The notes under the pieces: generated by a model
Seen by the model: the letters and a program-made list of their open reading frames with translations, nothing else
Told to the model about the DNA's origin: nothing
Databases searched by the model: none
Assembly: GCA_945870155.1 (NCBI GenBank)
Contig: CAMBSB010000017.1
Coordinates: forward strand, 1 to 54,444
Reading direction: 5' to 3'
Source: Paludibacter jiangxiensis
Lineage (GTDB): Bacteria > Bacteroidota > Bacteroidia > Bacteroidales > Paludibacteraceae
Length of the DNA: 54,444 nucleotides
Position numbers and translations under genes: made by a program
Part shown: positions 25,501 to 33,443 of the stretch, in pieces
How the letters are laid out: every line of letters starts with the position of its first letter
How positions within the stretch are numbered: position 1 is the stretch's first letter

Positions 25501-26597
25501 AGCCCAGACATGGTCAATGCTTTTTGAGACACTGTTCCTGAACAAGACAGCGTCTGGTTATTAATAGTTATATTGGCTGCGTTATATGTAGCTGCAGGAG
25601 CTGTAGCTTTCATTCTTATATAAACTGGTGTAGAAGCAATAGTGCCTGAAGATGGTGAAATTGATACAGATGATTGAAAGCCTGAACCTGATGTCAATGA
25701 AACTTCAAAATTAGAGGGAGGAATTACAAGAACTGATGAAAGCAAAGAAGAACCAGACACGGTAAAGCTCTGTTCTGCCGAAGTACTACCATAAGTTGAT
25801 GTAAAAGAGCTTAAAGTTCCACCAACTGTTATGGAAGATGATGATGATTCAAAATTAGCCATTAGTGTTCTGTCAGAAGTAGCTGTAAATGTATAAGTCG
25901 CACTTGTAGAAACCGTCGAACCGCCTTCTGTCCAGTTTACAAAATAATAACCACTGCTGGGAGTGGCAGTAAGCGAAACAGATGTTCCCGGATCTTTAAG
26001 GCCTGTACCGCTTACGCTTCCATAAGAAACATTGTTTGCAGAAGCTGCAACATTCCATTGTTGTCGCTGTAACAAAATATCATCAACATATACATTGCCT
26101 GTAGCATATACGTAAACAGTAAAATTCACATTTTCAGTAGCAGTTGCTGTAAAAGTATAACTTCGTTTTTGCCATGCACCAGTACCAGCGACACTTCCCT
26201 TGTTTTGAGTTCCTAGTGATGTCCCACTGAAACTGATTGTACTAGCTTTGTTTGAAACTCCTAGTGTATAAATACTAAAAATGTAAGTTTGTCCCGATGT
26301 TACACCTACTTGTTTAGTCAAATAGCAATTTCTAGGATCACTAGAAGCAGTAGACCCAGTCATATTTACATATTTAGTGCCACTACTTCCAGTTCCACTA
26401 GCAATAACTTGACTAGACCCACTAGTAGAACTTGTATTTAAATACCCATTTGCAGTTGCTGTGGTACCTACAGTTCTACTCTCAAAGTCATCACTGAATA
26501 CTGTAGTTAAAGTCTGCCCCTTCACCGGTACTGCAATCCCTAAAAGCAGCATCCAAAAACCTGTTAAAAATAAGGTGTAATAAATGTTTTTCTTCAT
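22593..26597 (-). CDS. Large secreted repeat protein (CBM-like, YDG/MBG-type repeats, T9SS domain)
   Basis: The ATG at 26597 is chosen because it gives a signal peptide (MKKNIYYTLFLTGFWMLLLG); an ATG at 26699 adds 34 residues with no signal character. The protein has 1334 residues. Residues about 30-180 form a carbohydrate-binding-like sandwich (FSDDFESRTVG, VYVDDILLQRQ). Residues about 182-255 form a bacterial-type repeat (SLTATPSSGYYFVNWTEGG). After a short Ig-like part come two tandem copies of a 102-residue YDG-type repeat (KALTMSGLTVPASKIYNGTT / KALTMTGLSVPASKIYDGTT), a third diverged copy and MBG-like domains. A T9SS sorting domain ends the protein. No catalytic motif is seen. It is probably a surface adhesin or glycan-binding scaffold. 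Confidence 0.82.
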   Translation of the reverse strand: MKKNIYYTLFLTGFWMLLLGIAVPVKGQTLTTVFSDDFESRTVGTTATANGYLNTSSTSGSSQVIASGTGSSGTKYVNMTGSTASSDPRNCYLTKQVGVTSGQTYIFSIYTLGVSNKASTISFSGTSLGTQNKGSVAGTGAWQKRSYTFTATATENVNFTVYVYATGNVYVDDILLQRQQWNVAASANNVSYGSVSGTGLKDPGTSVSLTATPSSGYYFVNWTEGGSTVSTSATYTFTATSDRTLMANFESSSSSITVGGTLSSFTSTYGSTSAEQSFTVSGSSLLSSVLVIPPSNFEVSLTSGSGFQSSVSISPSSGTIASTPVYIRMKATAPAATYNAANITINNQTLSCSGTVSQKALTMSGLTVPASKIYNGTTTAVVTDAKALQATEAIGTGTSSDGKPYTGDAVSITGTPVGTYNSKDVSSATTVTYSGLSLTGAQAANYTLTIQGTSSATITAKALTMTGLSVPASKIYDGTTSAIVTDAKALLTSEATGTGTTSDGKPYIGDEVSITGTPVGTYNSKNVTSATTVTYSGLSLTGAEAANYTLTIQGTSAATITAKALSVSGYSIAAKDYNGNTTSGTITKGTITGFVGSETVTATATCTLSSPNVYGETGTIVYTLVNGTNGGLASNYSLANKTYWAQINQRQLNITAGNQTVTYGTAASAVTAAGTYTPTGFVGSDNSGIISGTATYTTTYTNTTAAGTSGVTITYDAGLSTTYGNYWINKPTGTITITKANPTLSVSGTQSFTYNGSAQGPATVSYNGDGGTPTLLYTSTDGGGYSSEIAPTNAGAYQVVASAAAGTNYNAATSSAYAFSITAAANNNTGGNITDAGLSDVQLANTDITVTSGELVINTGKTVRSITVNGGAKLTVPTGQTLTLTNLTLKSDASSTSTFKPEGTGSLVVTGTTAVEQYLANTRNYYVSSPVSNAIAPAGYTYYGRDESLSNLGWVPVSVGAGLTAGKGYIALPGAADAPITFTTQSGGSLNTGNVTVNLTYTPAATSGKGYNLIGNPYPSHLNWTKAFTDANVAKIEPSIWYRTKVGNGNTGGWSFKTYNAFTGDAVPLGTTGIIPPMQGFWVLAKQTTTIQFTDDMRSHETGNALKAPAAQNLDRKKLRLQVSNGTRADEALLVFDANASDNYDSYDSPKMLNNATDIADIYTVADAKKLVINGMNDVEYDTEIPIGFGTLTAGDFSISRSEMTNFEAGTRIMLIDKLNPTTEFELTDGVAYNFSAPITAASTDRFSLLFRAPGVATGIDNASKLNTQVFVNAANQIVISAPVKSSYAIYNAMGQLIENGAITSNYQTSNFKLAAGVYVVKVGNTNSTRVIIK
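24912..25523 (-). repeat. Two tandem 306-bp coding repeats in the large surface protein
   Basis: Units 25523-25218 and 25217-24912 each encode 102 residues with the same order of motifs (KALTM, PASKIY, GTPVGTYNSK, TVTYSGLSLTGA, NYTLTIQGTS). A third, diverged unit begins at 24911. The unit length is a multiple of three, so copy number can change without a frameshift. Confidence 0.9.
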
Positions 26598-26679
26598 ATC
26601 ATTATCATTTAAAGCGTTATTAATTTTACAATAATTTGTACCCATTCCAATTGTGGTTTTTAAACGGAATTGTACGCTG

Positions 26680-26687
26680 CAAATATA
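26680..26687 (-). promoter_or_regulatory. Possible -7 box of the large repeat-protein operon
   Basis: On the minus strand TATATTTG fits TAnnTTTG, 82 bases before the ATG at 26597. It is preceded by CCACCC, as at the SusC site 21180-21187, and by a TATTTGAAT motif 35 bases upstream. No TTTG stands 19 bases upstream. The shared motifs suggest common regulation. Confidence 0.45.
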
Positions 26688-26796
26688 GGGTGGGATCAAA
26701 AAATAAAAGTTGAGCTATTATTCAAATAGGGGGAATTGGGGTTCAAAAATAATTCATTTTGATTTCATAGGGTTGAAACTCATTCTTTAGATACAT

Positions 26797-26810
26797 GGGG
26801 TTAAAACCCC
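26797..26810. repeat. Perfect palindrome GGGGTTAAAACCCC
   Basis: A 14-base palindrome with possible stem GGGGTT/AACCCC and a 2-base centre, in the spacer downstream of the beta-helix gene's stop-side neighbour. It has no adjoining T run. It may be a small repeat or a weak hairpin. Confidence 0.45.
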
Positions 26811-27018
26811 ACGCATGGGAAATCGGCCGTCGCGCTCCGCCTTGAAGAGAAGAGAAGAGATGAATTACCTTATTTCAAATTCAAATTTCAATTTAAAAAG
26901 TATTATCATTTTGAATTATAGTTTATATACAGCCACATTAGAGGCTAATTTCGCTATAACTTCAGTGTTTGAGATAAAAATGGCTCAATTTGGTTCGTAA
27001 TTCGATTATTGTCAGAGT

Positions 27019-29382
27019 TTATTTTACTACTACAAACTTTTTGGTGACTGAAACGCCCTCATTACTTATTTTTAAAAAATAAAATCCATTTTCAAAGGCA
27101 TTATTAATTGTAATATTAAAACTGTTTTCTCCAACATTACAATGTGTCATTTCGGTGTGAAGTGTTTTGCCCTCCATATTTAGAATTTCTATTTTAGAAG
27201 TACTGTTGTATTGAGAAGTATAATTAAACATCAGATTCTTGTACACCGGCTGAGGGAAAATTATCAGTTTGTTATTTTCTATTGCCGATAAGTCAATATT
27301 TGAAGTTTCCTTTGCCGGATTGCCGTTGTATGCACCAATATTCGGAAGTTGAGTGTTGATAGAGAATTGGTTACCGAACATGTCTTTTGAAGGAAATTCG
27401 CTCACATCTTTGAAAATGCCTTTCCCTGCTTCCGGGAATGGAGGCTCCTGAAAAATCTTCCCACCAAGTAACGCAGGGCTGTTGACACTTAATTTATAGC
27501 CATCAGGATTGAATACCCCTTTGTTTGCAAAAAGTGGATTCCCGAATTTTGGAGCAACATCTTTATTTGTAAAAGCAGTTCTTACATTGCCAAAATATAA
27601 ATTGTTCGAAACATACAAATTACTACCTGTTTCGATATTTACATCCACAAGCTGACCAATAACAGCCGTGCCATCGGCATAAAAAATATTATTGAAAATA
27701 TAAGTATTTTTTCCTTCAATAGAGATATCCGGAGTTAGTCCGTTGGAAACGTAAATGCTGTTATTGTACACATAATTGCCTTCGGAATTTATTTTGTTGT
27801 TTGTGCTTGGCGAATAGGCATAAGGCGACACCCAAATCGAACGAGCGTTGTCTCTCAAACCATCGTTGACACTTACATTGAATCGATAAACGGAATTGAT
27901 ATTATTACCGAGAATTTCGACAAAACCGCCCTGACTATCTTCGCTGTAATTGTATTGAAGAATCACATTTCTGTTATTAAAGTCAATGTGCATGCCGTAG
28001 GAATCGGCTGGTCCGCGTACATGTAACGAACGGTTGAACTGAGCTATAACATTTCTGGAATTATAAAACCAGGCTCCACTACCACGGGCCACCATGCGGA
28101 CGTCAACATTAGAACCTGTATTTTCGAAGGTGTTGTGTTCGAGTAAGCAGTTGTAAGTACCGCCAGGCATAATCCCCGACCCACCCGTATTATAGGTGTG
28201 ATTGTTCCTAAACACAAAATTCATATTTCGGTTAAGGGAGTCGTTACCAATTCCGCTATCACCTCCACCATGACCGCCTACCATACCAAATTTGCCTGTG
28301 AGCGTAATGTAGCAATTTTCGACCAATACGTCCCTGATATTTTTTTCTTTTCCTGCCACCATATTTTTTTCTGAAAAAAATCGGATACCATGCACTTTTA
28401 TAGCGTCAAAGTCGATACCTTCGGTATTCACCGCAAATACTTTCCGAACAATTAACTCTTCAAAATGAATGTTGCTCATTACTTCATTTCCATTGTTGTG
28501 AACTGAAATTCCGTACGATTCTTGATCGGAAATACCTATTTTGGAAACTTTTCGGTCGTTGGTAGCTTCAATATTTTTCAAATGTATGTTACTCGTATTA
28601 TTGATGTAAATTGCACAAACATTATCGCCTCCTACTGCCGTTGAGCCATTGATAACAGGGAAATTTCCTACTCCGTATTTGCCATAAAATATTGGATATT
28701 CCCGTGTTCCCGAACTATTTATCCGCAACTGTCCAACAAACTCATCGCCTGACTTAAACAAGATAGAGTCACCTTGATTAAGTAGCGTGGAATTTACTTT
28801 GTCTATTGTTTTCCAGGCATGAGCTGAATCGGCACCTGTGTTGGTGTCATTGCCGGTTGTAGAACTTACATAATAGGTTTTTCTTTGTGAATTACCCGGA
28901 TTCGTGTTTTCAGTACTTATAAGTATGAGTTTGTCAACGTACGGACCAGCCACCCCGTTGGCAGCTTTTAATTCTATGGTATTGATTCCTGCCACCAGTT
29001 CAACATCAATATTTAAATTGCCTGCTGCTCCCTGATAACACCATACTGCTGCCGGAAAATTTTGAGTGCCAATAGATATGCTATTGACGATAATTTCAAG
29101 CGGTTGAATACTTACATTAAAATAAGCAATACGCAACTTGTAGGTTCCTGTTTTCGAAATATTGATAGTGTTGAATCGCACGCCATTTCCTACATTGGAA
29201 AGGATCCGTACGAATGCCATACCGGAAGCATTGCTACAACCCTGTGCCACATCAGATGAACCTAATAATTCACCTGTTTCGGCTTCTTGCTGCCATACAG
29301 TAATCTGACTTGAGATACGAAATGAAAAGAAAAAGATGACAAATAGCAAAAAATGTGTTTTTTTCATTGTTGTTTTGTTCAT
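27019..29382 (-). CDS. Secreted right-handed beta-helix protein with N-terminal CBM-like module and T9SS domain
   Basis: The protein has 787 residues from ATG 29382; MKK at 29367 is an alternative start with a clean signal peptide. Residues about 28-155 resemble a CBM6/35-type module (TVWQQEAETGELLGSS, GTYKLRIAYFN, NTIELKAANGVAGPYVDKLIL). Residues about 170-640 are a parallel beta-helix (KTYYVSSTTGNDTNTG, then repeated N-rich rungs such as NIHLKNIEATND and GGTYNCLLEHNTFENTGSN). The last 80 or so residues (LIIFPQPVYKNLMFNY, GFYFLKISNEGVSVTKKFVVVK) are a T9SS sorting domain. Beta-helix proteins in such loci are often polysaccharide lyases or hydrolases, but no catalytic set can be assigned. A decayed partial duplicate lies at 33195-33350. 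Confidence 0.82.
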   Translation of the reverse strand: MNKTTMKKTHFLLFVIFFFSFRISSQITVWQQEAETGELLGSSDVAQGCSNASGMAFVRILSNVGNGVRFNTINISKTGTYKLRIAYFNVSIQPLEIIVNSISIGTQNFPAAVWCYQGAAGNLNIDVELVAGINTIELKAANGVAGPYVDKLILISTENTNPGNSQRKTYYVSSTTGNDTNTGADSAHAWKTIDKVNSTLLNQGDSILFKSGDEFVGQLRINSSGTREYPIFYGKYGVGNFPVINGSTAVGGDNVCAIYINNTSNIHLKNIEATNDRKVSKIGISDQESYGISVHNNGNEVMSNIHFEELIVRKVFAVNTEGIDFDAIKVHGIRFFSEKNMVAGKEKNIRDVLVENCYITLTGKFGMVGGHGGGDSGIGNDSLNRNMNFVFRNNHTYNTGGSGIMPGGTYNCLLEHNTFENTGSNVDVRMVARGSGAWFYNSRNVIAQFNRSLHVRGPADSYGMHIDFNNRNVILQYNYSEDSQGGFVEILGNNINSVYRFNVSVNDGLRDNARSIWVSPYAYSPSTNNKINSEGNYVYNNSIYVSNGLTPDISIEGKNTYIFNNIFYADGTAVIGQLVDVNIETGSNLYVSNNLYFGNVRTAFTNKDVAPKFGNPLFANKGVFNPDGYKLSVNSPALLGGKIFQEPPFPEAGKGIFKDVSEFPSKDMFGNQFSINTQLPNIGAYNGNPAKETSNIDLSAIENNKLIIFPQPVYKNLMFNYTSQYNSTSKIEILNMEGKTLHTEMTHCNVGENSFNITINNAFENGFYFLKISNEGVSVTKKFVVVK

Positions 29383-29420
29383 AAAAGTTGTTTTGGACTT
29401 TATAGAGTGGACTTATGTGC

Positions 29421-30380
29421 TTAAAGTTTTATATTAACAATACTACCATTAGCATCAAAAATACGTAAAATGTATGAATTGTTTTTTGGAGCAACAAGTT
29501 CGTATGAATTATTGGATATTGTTCCATTATACGCTCTTTGTAAAAGTTGTCCCTGCATGTTATAAAGAGCCAATTCTAAATTTCCGCTTAAATCTGAATT
29601 TATAGAAATTTTTACCTTGTTTTCATCAATACGTGAAACATTGACATTCTTTCTCAAAAGGGATACATCATCTATATTGCTAATTATATTCGATAGCTGA
29701 TTTTTTATACTGATCATTCCGGAAACGGAAGGATGCCCTGCCATTTTGTTAATGTTAGTAAGCTGTATATTTTCTACATTATAATACTTACATATTAATT
29801 TTTGTGCGTCTGCTATTTCTGATTTTAATTCCGTATTTACCAAATTGATAATTTTTTCGTTTGGATATTTTTTAATGAGGTAAGATAGCATGTAAGCAAA
29901 AGCCGGTCGAAAACTTTTCAAATCGTCGTCTGTCCAATCGCTATATTTGTAACTGCCTAAAGGAGAGTTTGCCCAACTGTCATTAGTTCCACCGAAAATA
30001 ATAATAAGATTCGGATTTCCTAAATTTCTCATTCTGGTAACAAAAGATGAAGCGGAGCTGTTTCCGCCACTATATCCTGTATTACAAATAGTTGAGCCGG
30101 AATAGGAATTATTATATTCCAATACAAATCCTTTTTCTTGTATAAACTGATACCACCATGTTTGCTCAACAGTTTTAACATCGTTATCATTTTGAGAACG
30201 GGGATACCAATAAGAGTTTGTATTTGGAGTTAAAGAATTTATAAAGGTTGAATATGAATCTCCTAATATGCTTACCTTATAAGTATTTATATCTTTTACT
30301 AACTTCGGGCTTTCTTTATCAATACAAAACCCCGAGACGAATGAGACGAGAAAATAGATTACAATTATTGTTTTTTTCAT
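29421..30380 (-). CDS. Secreted SGNH/GDSL-type hydrolase (probable carbohydrate esterase) with T9SS-like C-terminus
   Basis: The protein has 319 residues and a signal peptide ending VSGFC (about residue 19). The SGNH blocks are visible: VSILGDSYSTF (Ser42 nucleophile), NNSYSGSTIC (block II Gly), IIFGGTNDSW (Asn133) and KMAGHPSVSG (His216), in the expected order and spacing. The last 75 or so residues (LELALYNMQGQLLQRA, NNSYILRIFDANGSIV) look like a T9SS sorting domain. It probably removes acetyl or other acyl groups from a glycan at the cell surface. It is 12 bases after the GH106 gene and 38 bases before the beta-helix gene, so these are probably one transcript. Confidence 0.85.
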   Translation of the reverse strand: MKKTIIVIYFLVSFVSGFCIDKESPKLVKDINTYKVSILGDSYSTFINSLTPNTNSYWYPRSQNDNDVKTVEQTWWYQFIQEKGFVLEYNNSYSGSTICNTGYSGGNSSASSFVTRMRNLGNPNLIIIFGGTNDSWANSPLGSYKYSDWTDDDLKSFRPAFAYMLSYLIKKYPNEKIINLVNTELKSEIADAQKLICKYYNVENIQLTNINKMAGHPSVSGMISIKNQLSNIISNIDDVSLLRKNVNVSRIDENKVKISINSDLSGNLELALYNMQGQLLQRAYNGTISNNSYELVAPKNNSYILRIFDANGSIVNIKL

Positions 30381-30392
30381 TTTAAGAATATA

Positions 30393-33176
30393 TTATAATA
30401 TTGGGTGAATTATTAGTTTTACCGGCCCAAGCAATCCACTTGGCATAGGTTTCCAATTGCTATAATTGGAACTTTTATAGTTTATATCCACAAAATTTAT
30501 TTCCTTAAAAATACGCCATTCCACTCCTCTGCGGTCTAAATCGGCGATGGCATTGGCTGGAAGATTAGTAATTTCAATCTGCAAGGTATTTTCTCCTTTT
30601 TTCAGATATTTGCTAATATTGCACTCGAACGGAACCGACCAAAGTGTTGCCACGTTTTTACCATTAACAATAATCCGTGCACTTTCACGCACATCGCCCA
30701 AATCGAGAACCCATTGCTCTGAACCAAATTTTTCAACTGTGAAAGTTGTTTTGTAAATTCCTGTTCCTCGATTGATTTTTGCTGCCGGATAGTTTAAATC
30801 TGTCCACGAACCCAACGAATCGAACTGATAAACACCTTCAATTACAGGTTCACTTCGTTCGAAATGTAAGTTCCAATTGGTTTTTAAATCAATAATTTGC
30901 ATTGGGGTTTGTAAGTATTTCCATTCCTGAACATCAACATTCTGTTGTGAATACGTTTTAAGAATAAGCGAAACTCCCGATTTCAATTGCAGATAAACCT
31001 GCGTTTTACCGTTCAGCTCACGTAATTTGGCTTGGCCTATTTCGCCAGTCAAAGGATCGTAAATAATAGCTGATTTTGCAGTAACCGAAAGTGTGATCCA
31101 ACTATCCACATCTTTTTCCTGCAACGAACTTATGAAATAATGAAATCCATCGGCATTGGAACGGCGCAAAGCATGCAATCCAAATTTTGTTTTCATTTCT
31201 TCCGGTTCTTTTCCCACGGCTTGCAACGTTTCTTCGTAGTCTTTTCCGGTAATAATTTGCCCTTTTTTAAATGGTCGAACCGTTGTTTTATCAAAACCGG
31301 ATTTGTTATCCAGTTTTTTCAACAGGGATTTCAACTCGCTTCTCCGGCATTTTAATCGGTCGAATCCGGGAACATCATCGGGGAAATTTTCCATAAAAAC
31401 AACTTTCGCTCCTTGTTCTATCAGTTTTGTGATATGTTTCAAAACTTCCAACGGCATTTTATGCACTGCAGCTAGAATAAGGGTTTCGTAACTAATTCCG
31501 CCTTCGGTAACAATCTTTCCATTTTCGCAAGTGGCGGAGAGAATAAACCGATCGGAAATATAATCGACATCGTAACCACTTTTGTAAATCGACTGCACCA
31601 TGTGGATAAATTTAGGCATACGTTTGTCCATGTTGTGAATGTCGAATTGCAACAATCGTCCCTTTTGTTCGTGCCAACTATCGTAGACCGGCAAATAAAT
31701 AAGAAAATCATTATCCGGTTTGCCCATTTGTAAAAACGACTGACAACGGGTGATGTATGAGAACATCGCTGGTGCATCATTCCAAATAGTATTGTTTGGC
31801 GTCATATTTACCGAGGCGTAAAATTGCCATCCCGGCCAAGCAGCTTCTTTGGGCGAATAAGGCGTTCCATGAAAATAACAATGATTGACACCAGCCGAAA
31901 ACAACAAATCCAAGTCAGGTTTGCATTGCGAAAGCGAGGTGCGGAAATGCTCGGTGAGCCATGTTAATGATTCGGACGATACATAAGGTTTTCCTGAAAT
32001 ATGGGCTGCAGAAGAAGCATATTTTAGCATCGATAACTCCGAATCGTTTTTACGAACCAAAGAGTCGTTGCGCAAACCTTTGATGCCAAAGTCCGACAAG
32101 CCAAATCCTTCGCATTCGGGAACGTCAACGGTAGCGTACAAATCAATTAGGTTTCCGGGTGAACCGTGCGCCTGATTACGGGTTTTACTTCCGTGCGCGT
32201 GTGCCCAGTTTGTCCATTGTTGCGTGAAATTTTCAAGTAGTAATTCCGATAATGTTTCGCGATAATCAGAAATTAAACGCGCCGTTCCTTCAGTTCTTTC
32301 TTTTGCTAAAAATGCGGGCAAATGATTTTCCAGTTTGTATCCTCTGCGCATGTAAAATTGCTCAAAAAAGTCTTCTGTCCAATCTGCACCATACACTTCG
32401 TACGAATCGTTGAAAAAATTATGCGGATACGGCGTTTTGGTTGTTGCAAAAGCTTTTTCGAATCGATCAAAGTAATTTTTCACTGCTTTTTTTGAGCAAT
32501 GATCCATTACGTAACCTTCGCCGCCGGGAGCAGCCCGTTTTACCTTTTGAAAAGTTTTTCCACAAAAAGCAGCAATAATTGTCCAATTGCCTTTCGGAGC
32601 TTTCCAAATCAATTTCCCGTCTGCACCAACTTTTGATGTTAAATCCAAACTTTTGTTATTTGAATTATAAGCCATTACTCTACTGAGTTTAGCTTTTCCC
32701 AACTGATTTTTATCGATGGGAATAATAATAGACGAAAAAACTTCTCCACCTTTCACACTGTATTCGTTGGTCAACAGTTTGGATGCAGCATCTTCAATGC
32801 TAACTTCCGGACCGCCAAACGGCCAGCCTGTTCCATTGTTCATATCGGTTTGCATGCCCAGCCGACTGGTTTCCGCGGTGGTATGTTGCAACATTTCCAT
32901 CCATTTCGGCGAAAGAAACGGAATGTCGTTGGCTTCATTTTTTTGCAAACCATAAATAGACGTAATTTCAACTGCTCCCATTCCGGCACGAGCGTATTCT
33001 TCCAGATTGTAAGTCAGATTGGCTTTATCAACCGCACTTCCCAACCACCACCAGCGCGTTCCCGGGCGCATTTCGTTTGAAATGGTTGGCCAGGAGACTT
33101 GCACCCCTACCCCCTGAAGGGGGAGTAAAGAAGTGCAAAGTATGGAGAATAATACGAATTTTTTCAGTGTTTTCAT
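30393..33176 (-). CDS. GH106-type glycosidase, probable alpha-L-rhamnosidase
   Basis: The protein has 927 residues. The signal peptide region (residues 1-27) contains an unusual LLPLQGVGVQ segment, which is the translation of the dispersed palindromic element. The catalytic part begins with NEMRPGTRWWWLGSAVDKAN and continues through GMGAVEITSIYG, GMQTDMNNGTGWPFGGP, FFNDSYEVYGADWTEDFFEQF and PYVSSESLTWL. This is the usual arrangement of GH106 (Glyco_hydro_106) proteins. The C-terminal 170 or so residues form a beta-sandwich (GIYKTTFTVEKFG, LDLGDVRESARIIVNGK, GLLGPVKLI). There is no lipobox or sorting domain, so it is probably periplasmic. Characterised members release L-rhamnose, but the family is broad. 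Confidence 0.82.
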   Translation of the reverse strand: MKTLKKFVLFSILCTSLLPLQGVGVQVSWPTISNEMRPGTRWWWLGSAVDKANLTYNLEEYARAGMGAVEITSIYGLQKNEANDIPFLSPKWMEMLQHTTAETSRLGMQTDMNNGTGWPFGGPEVSIEDAASKLLTNEYSVKGGEVFSSIIIPIDKNQLGKAKLSRVMAYNSNNKSLDLTSKVGADGKLIWKAPKGNWTIIAAFCGKTFQKVKRAAPGGEGYVMDHCSKKAVKNYFDRFEKAFATTKTPYPHNFFNDSYEVYGADWTEDFFEQFYMRRGYKLENHLPAFLAKERTEGTARLISDYRETLSELLLENFTQQWTNWAHAHGSKTRNQAHGSPGNLIDLYATVDVPECEGFGLSDFGIKGLRNDSLVRKNDSELSMLKYASSAAHISGKPYVSSESLTWLTEHFRTSLSQCKPDLDLLFSAGVNHCYFHGTPYSPKEAAWPGWQFYASVNMTPNNTIWNDAPAMFSYITRCQSFLQMGKPDNDFLIYLPVYDSWHEQKGRLLQFDIHNMDKRMPKFIHMVQSIYKSGYDVDYISDRFILSATCENGKIVTEGGISYETLILAAVHKMPLEVLKHITKLIEQGAKVVFMENFPDDVPGFDRLKCRRSELKSLLKKLDNKSGFDKTTVRPFKKGQIITGKDYEETLQAVGKEPEEMKTKFGLHALRRSNADGFHYFISSLQEKDVDSWITLSVTAKSAIIYDPLTGEIGQAKLRELNGKTQVYLQLKSGVSLILKTYSQQNVDVQEWKYLQTPMQIIDLKTNWNLHFERSEPVIEGVYQFDSLGSWTDLNYPAAKINRGTGIYKTTFTVEKFGSEQWVLDLGDVRESARIIVNGKNVATLWSVPFECNISKYLKKGENTLQIEITNLPANAIADLDRRGVEWRIFKEINFVDINYKSSNYSNWKPMPSGLLGPVKLIIHPIL
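33102..33130. repeat. Dispersed GC-rich palindromic element, copy 6, inside the GH106 signal-peptide region
   Basis: CACCCCTA is followed by the palindrome CCCCCTGAAGGGGG and AGTAAAG. It lies in the coding sequence and translates as LLPLQGVGVQ in the signal peptide, keeping the frame. It is the second coding copy in the window. Confidence 0.8.
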
Positions 33177-33194
33177 TATTCTTATTTAAATTCA

Positions 33195-33350
33195 TCGTAG
33201 AATAACATCCTTATTTAAATTGCCTGCTGCTCCCTAATAACACCATACTGCTGCCGTTTCGGCTTCTTGCTGCCACACAGTAATCAGACTTGAAATACTT
33301 AAAGTCAAGAGGAAATTTAAAACCAGTAAAACGAAAAGTTTTTTTTTCAT
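33195..33350 (-). pseudogene. Decayed partial duplicate of the beta-helix gene's N-terminal region
   Basis: From ATG 33350 the frame reads a signal peptide (MKKKLFVLLVLNFLLTLS) then SSLITVWQQEAET, joined directly to AAVWCY and a TAG stop (33234-33236). Beyond the stop, GAAGNLN continues in frame. These segments match the beta-helix protein at 27019-29382 (ITVWQQEAET and PAAVWCYQGAAGNLNIDV), except that the part equivalent to 29055-29276 (222 bases, 74 codons) is gone and a CAG codon has become TAG. The homology ends near 33195, and nothing of the beta-helix follows. The fragment lies between the GH106 and second GH16 genes. Confidence 0.85.
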
Positions 33351-33443
33351 TGGAATATGTATGATTTTAAAAGATTACTATCAACCGGGATAAAATATAA
33401 TTAGGCAATTTAGCAATGATTTTGAATCACATAGCCTTACATA

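Larger units (their letters stand above)
26598..27018. other. Intergenic region without a supported gene
   Basis: These 421 bases lie between the beta-helix gene stop (27019) and the start of the large repeat protein. They hold a promoter-like -7 box (26680-26687) and a perfect palindrome GGGGTTAAAACCCC (26797-26810). A 61-codon plus-strand frame (26815-27000) has no protein-like features and is probably chance. Confidence 0.7.

Noticed and set aside
26815-27000. 61-codon plus-strand gene
   Set aside because: It has no recognisable motif, no good start context and lies in AT-rich intergenic sequence.
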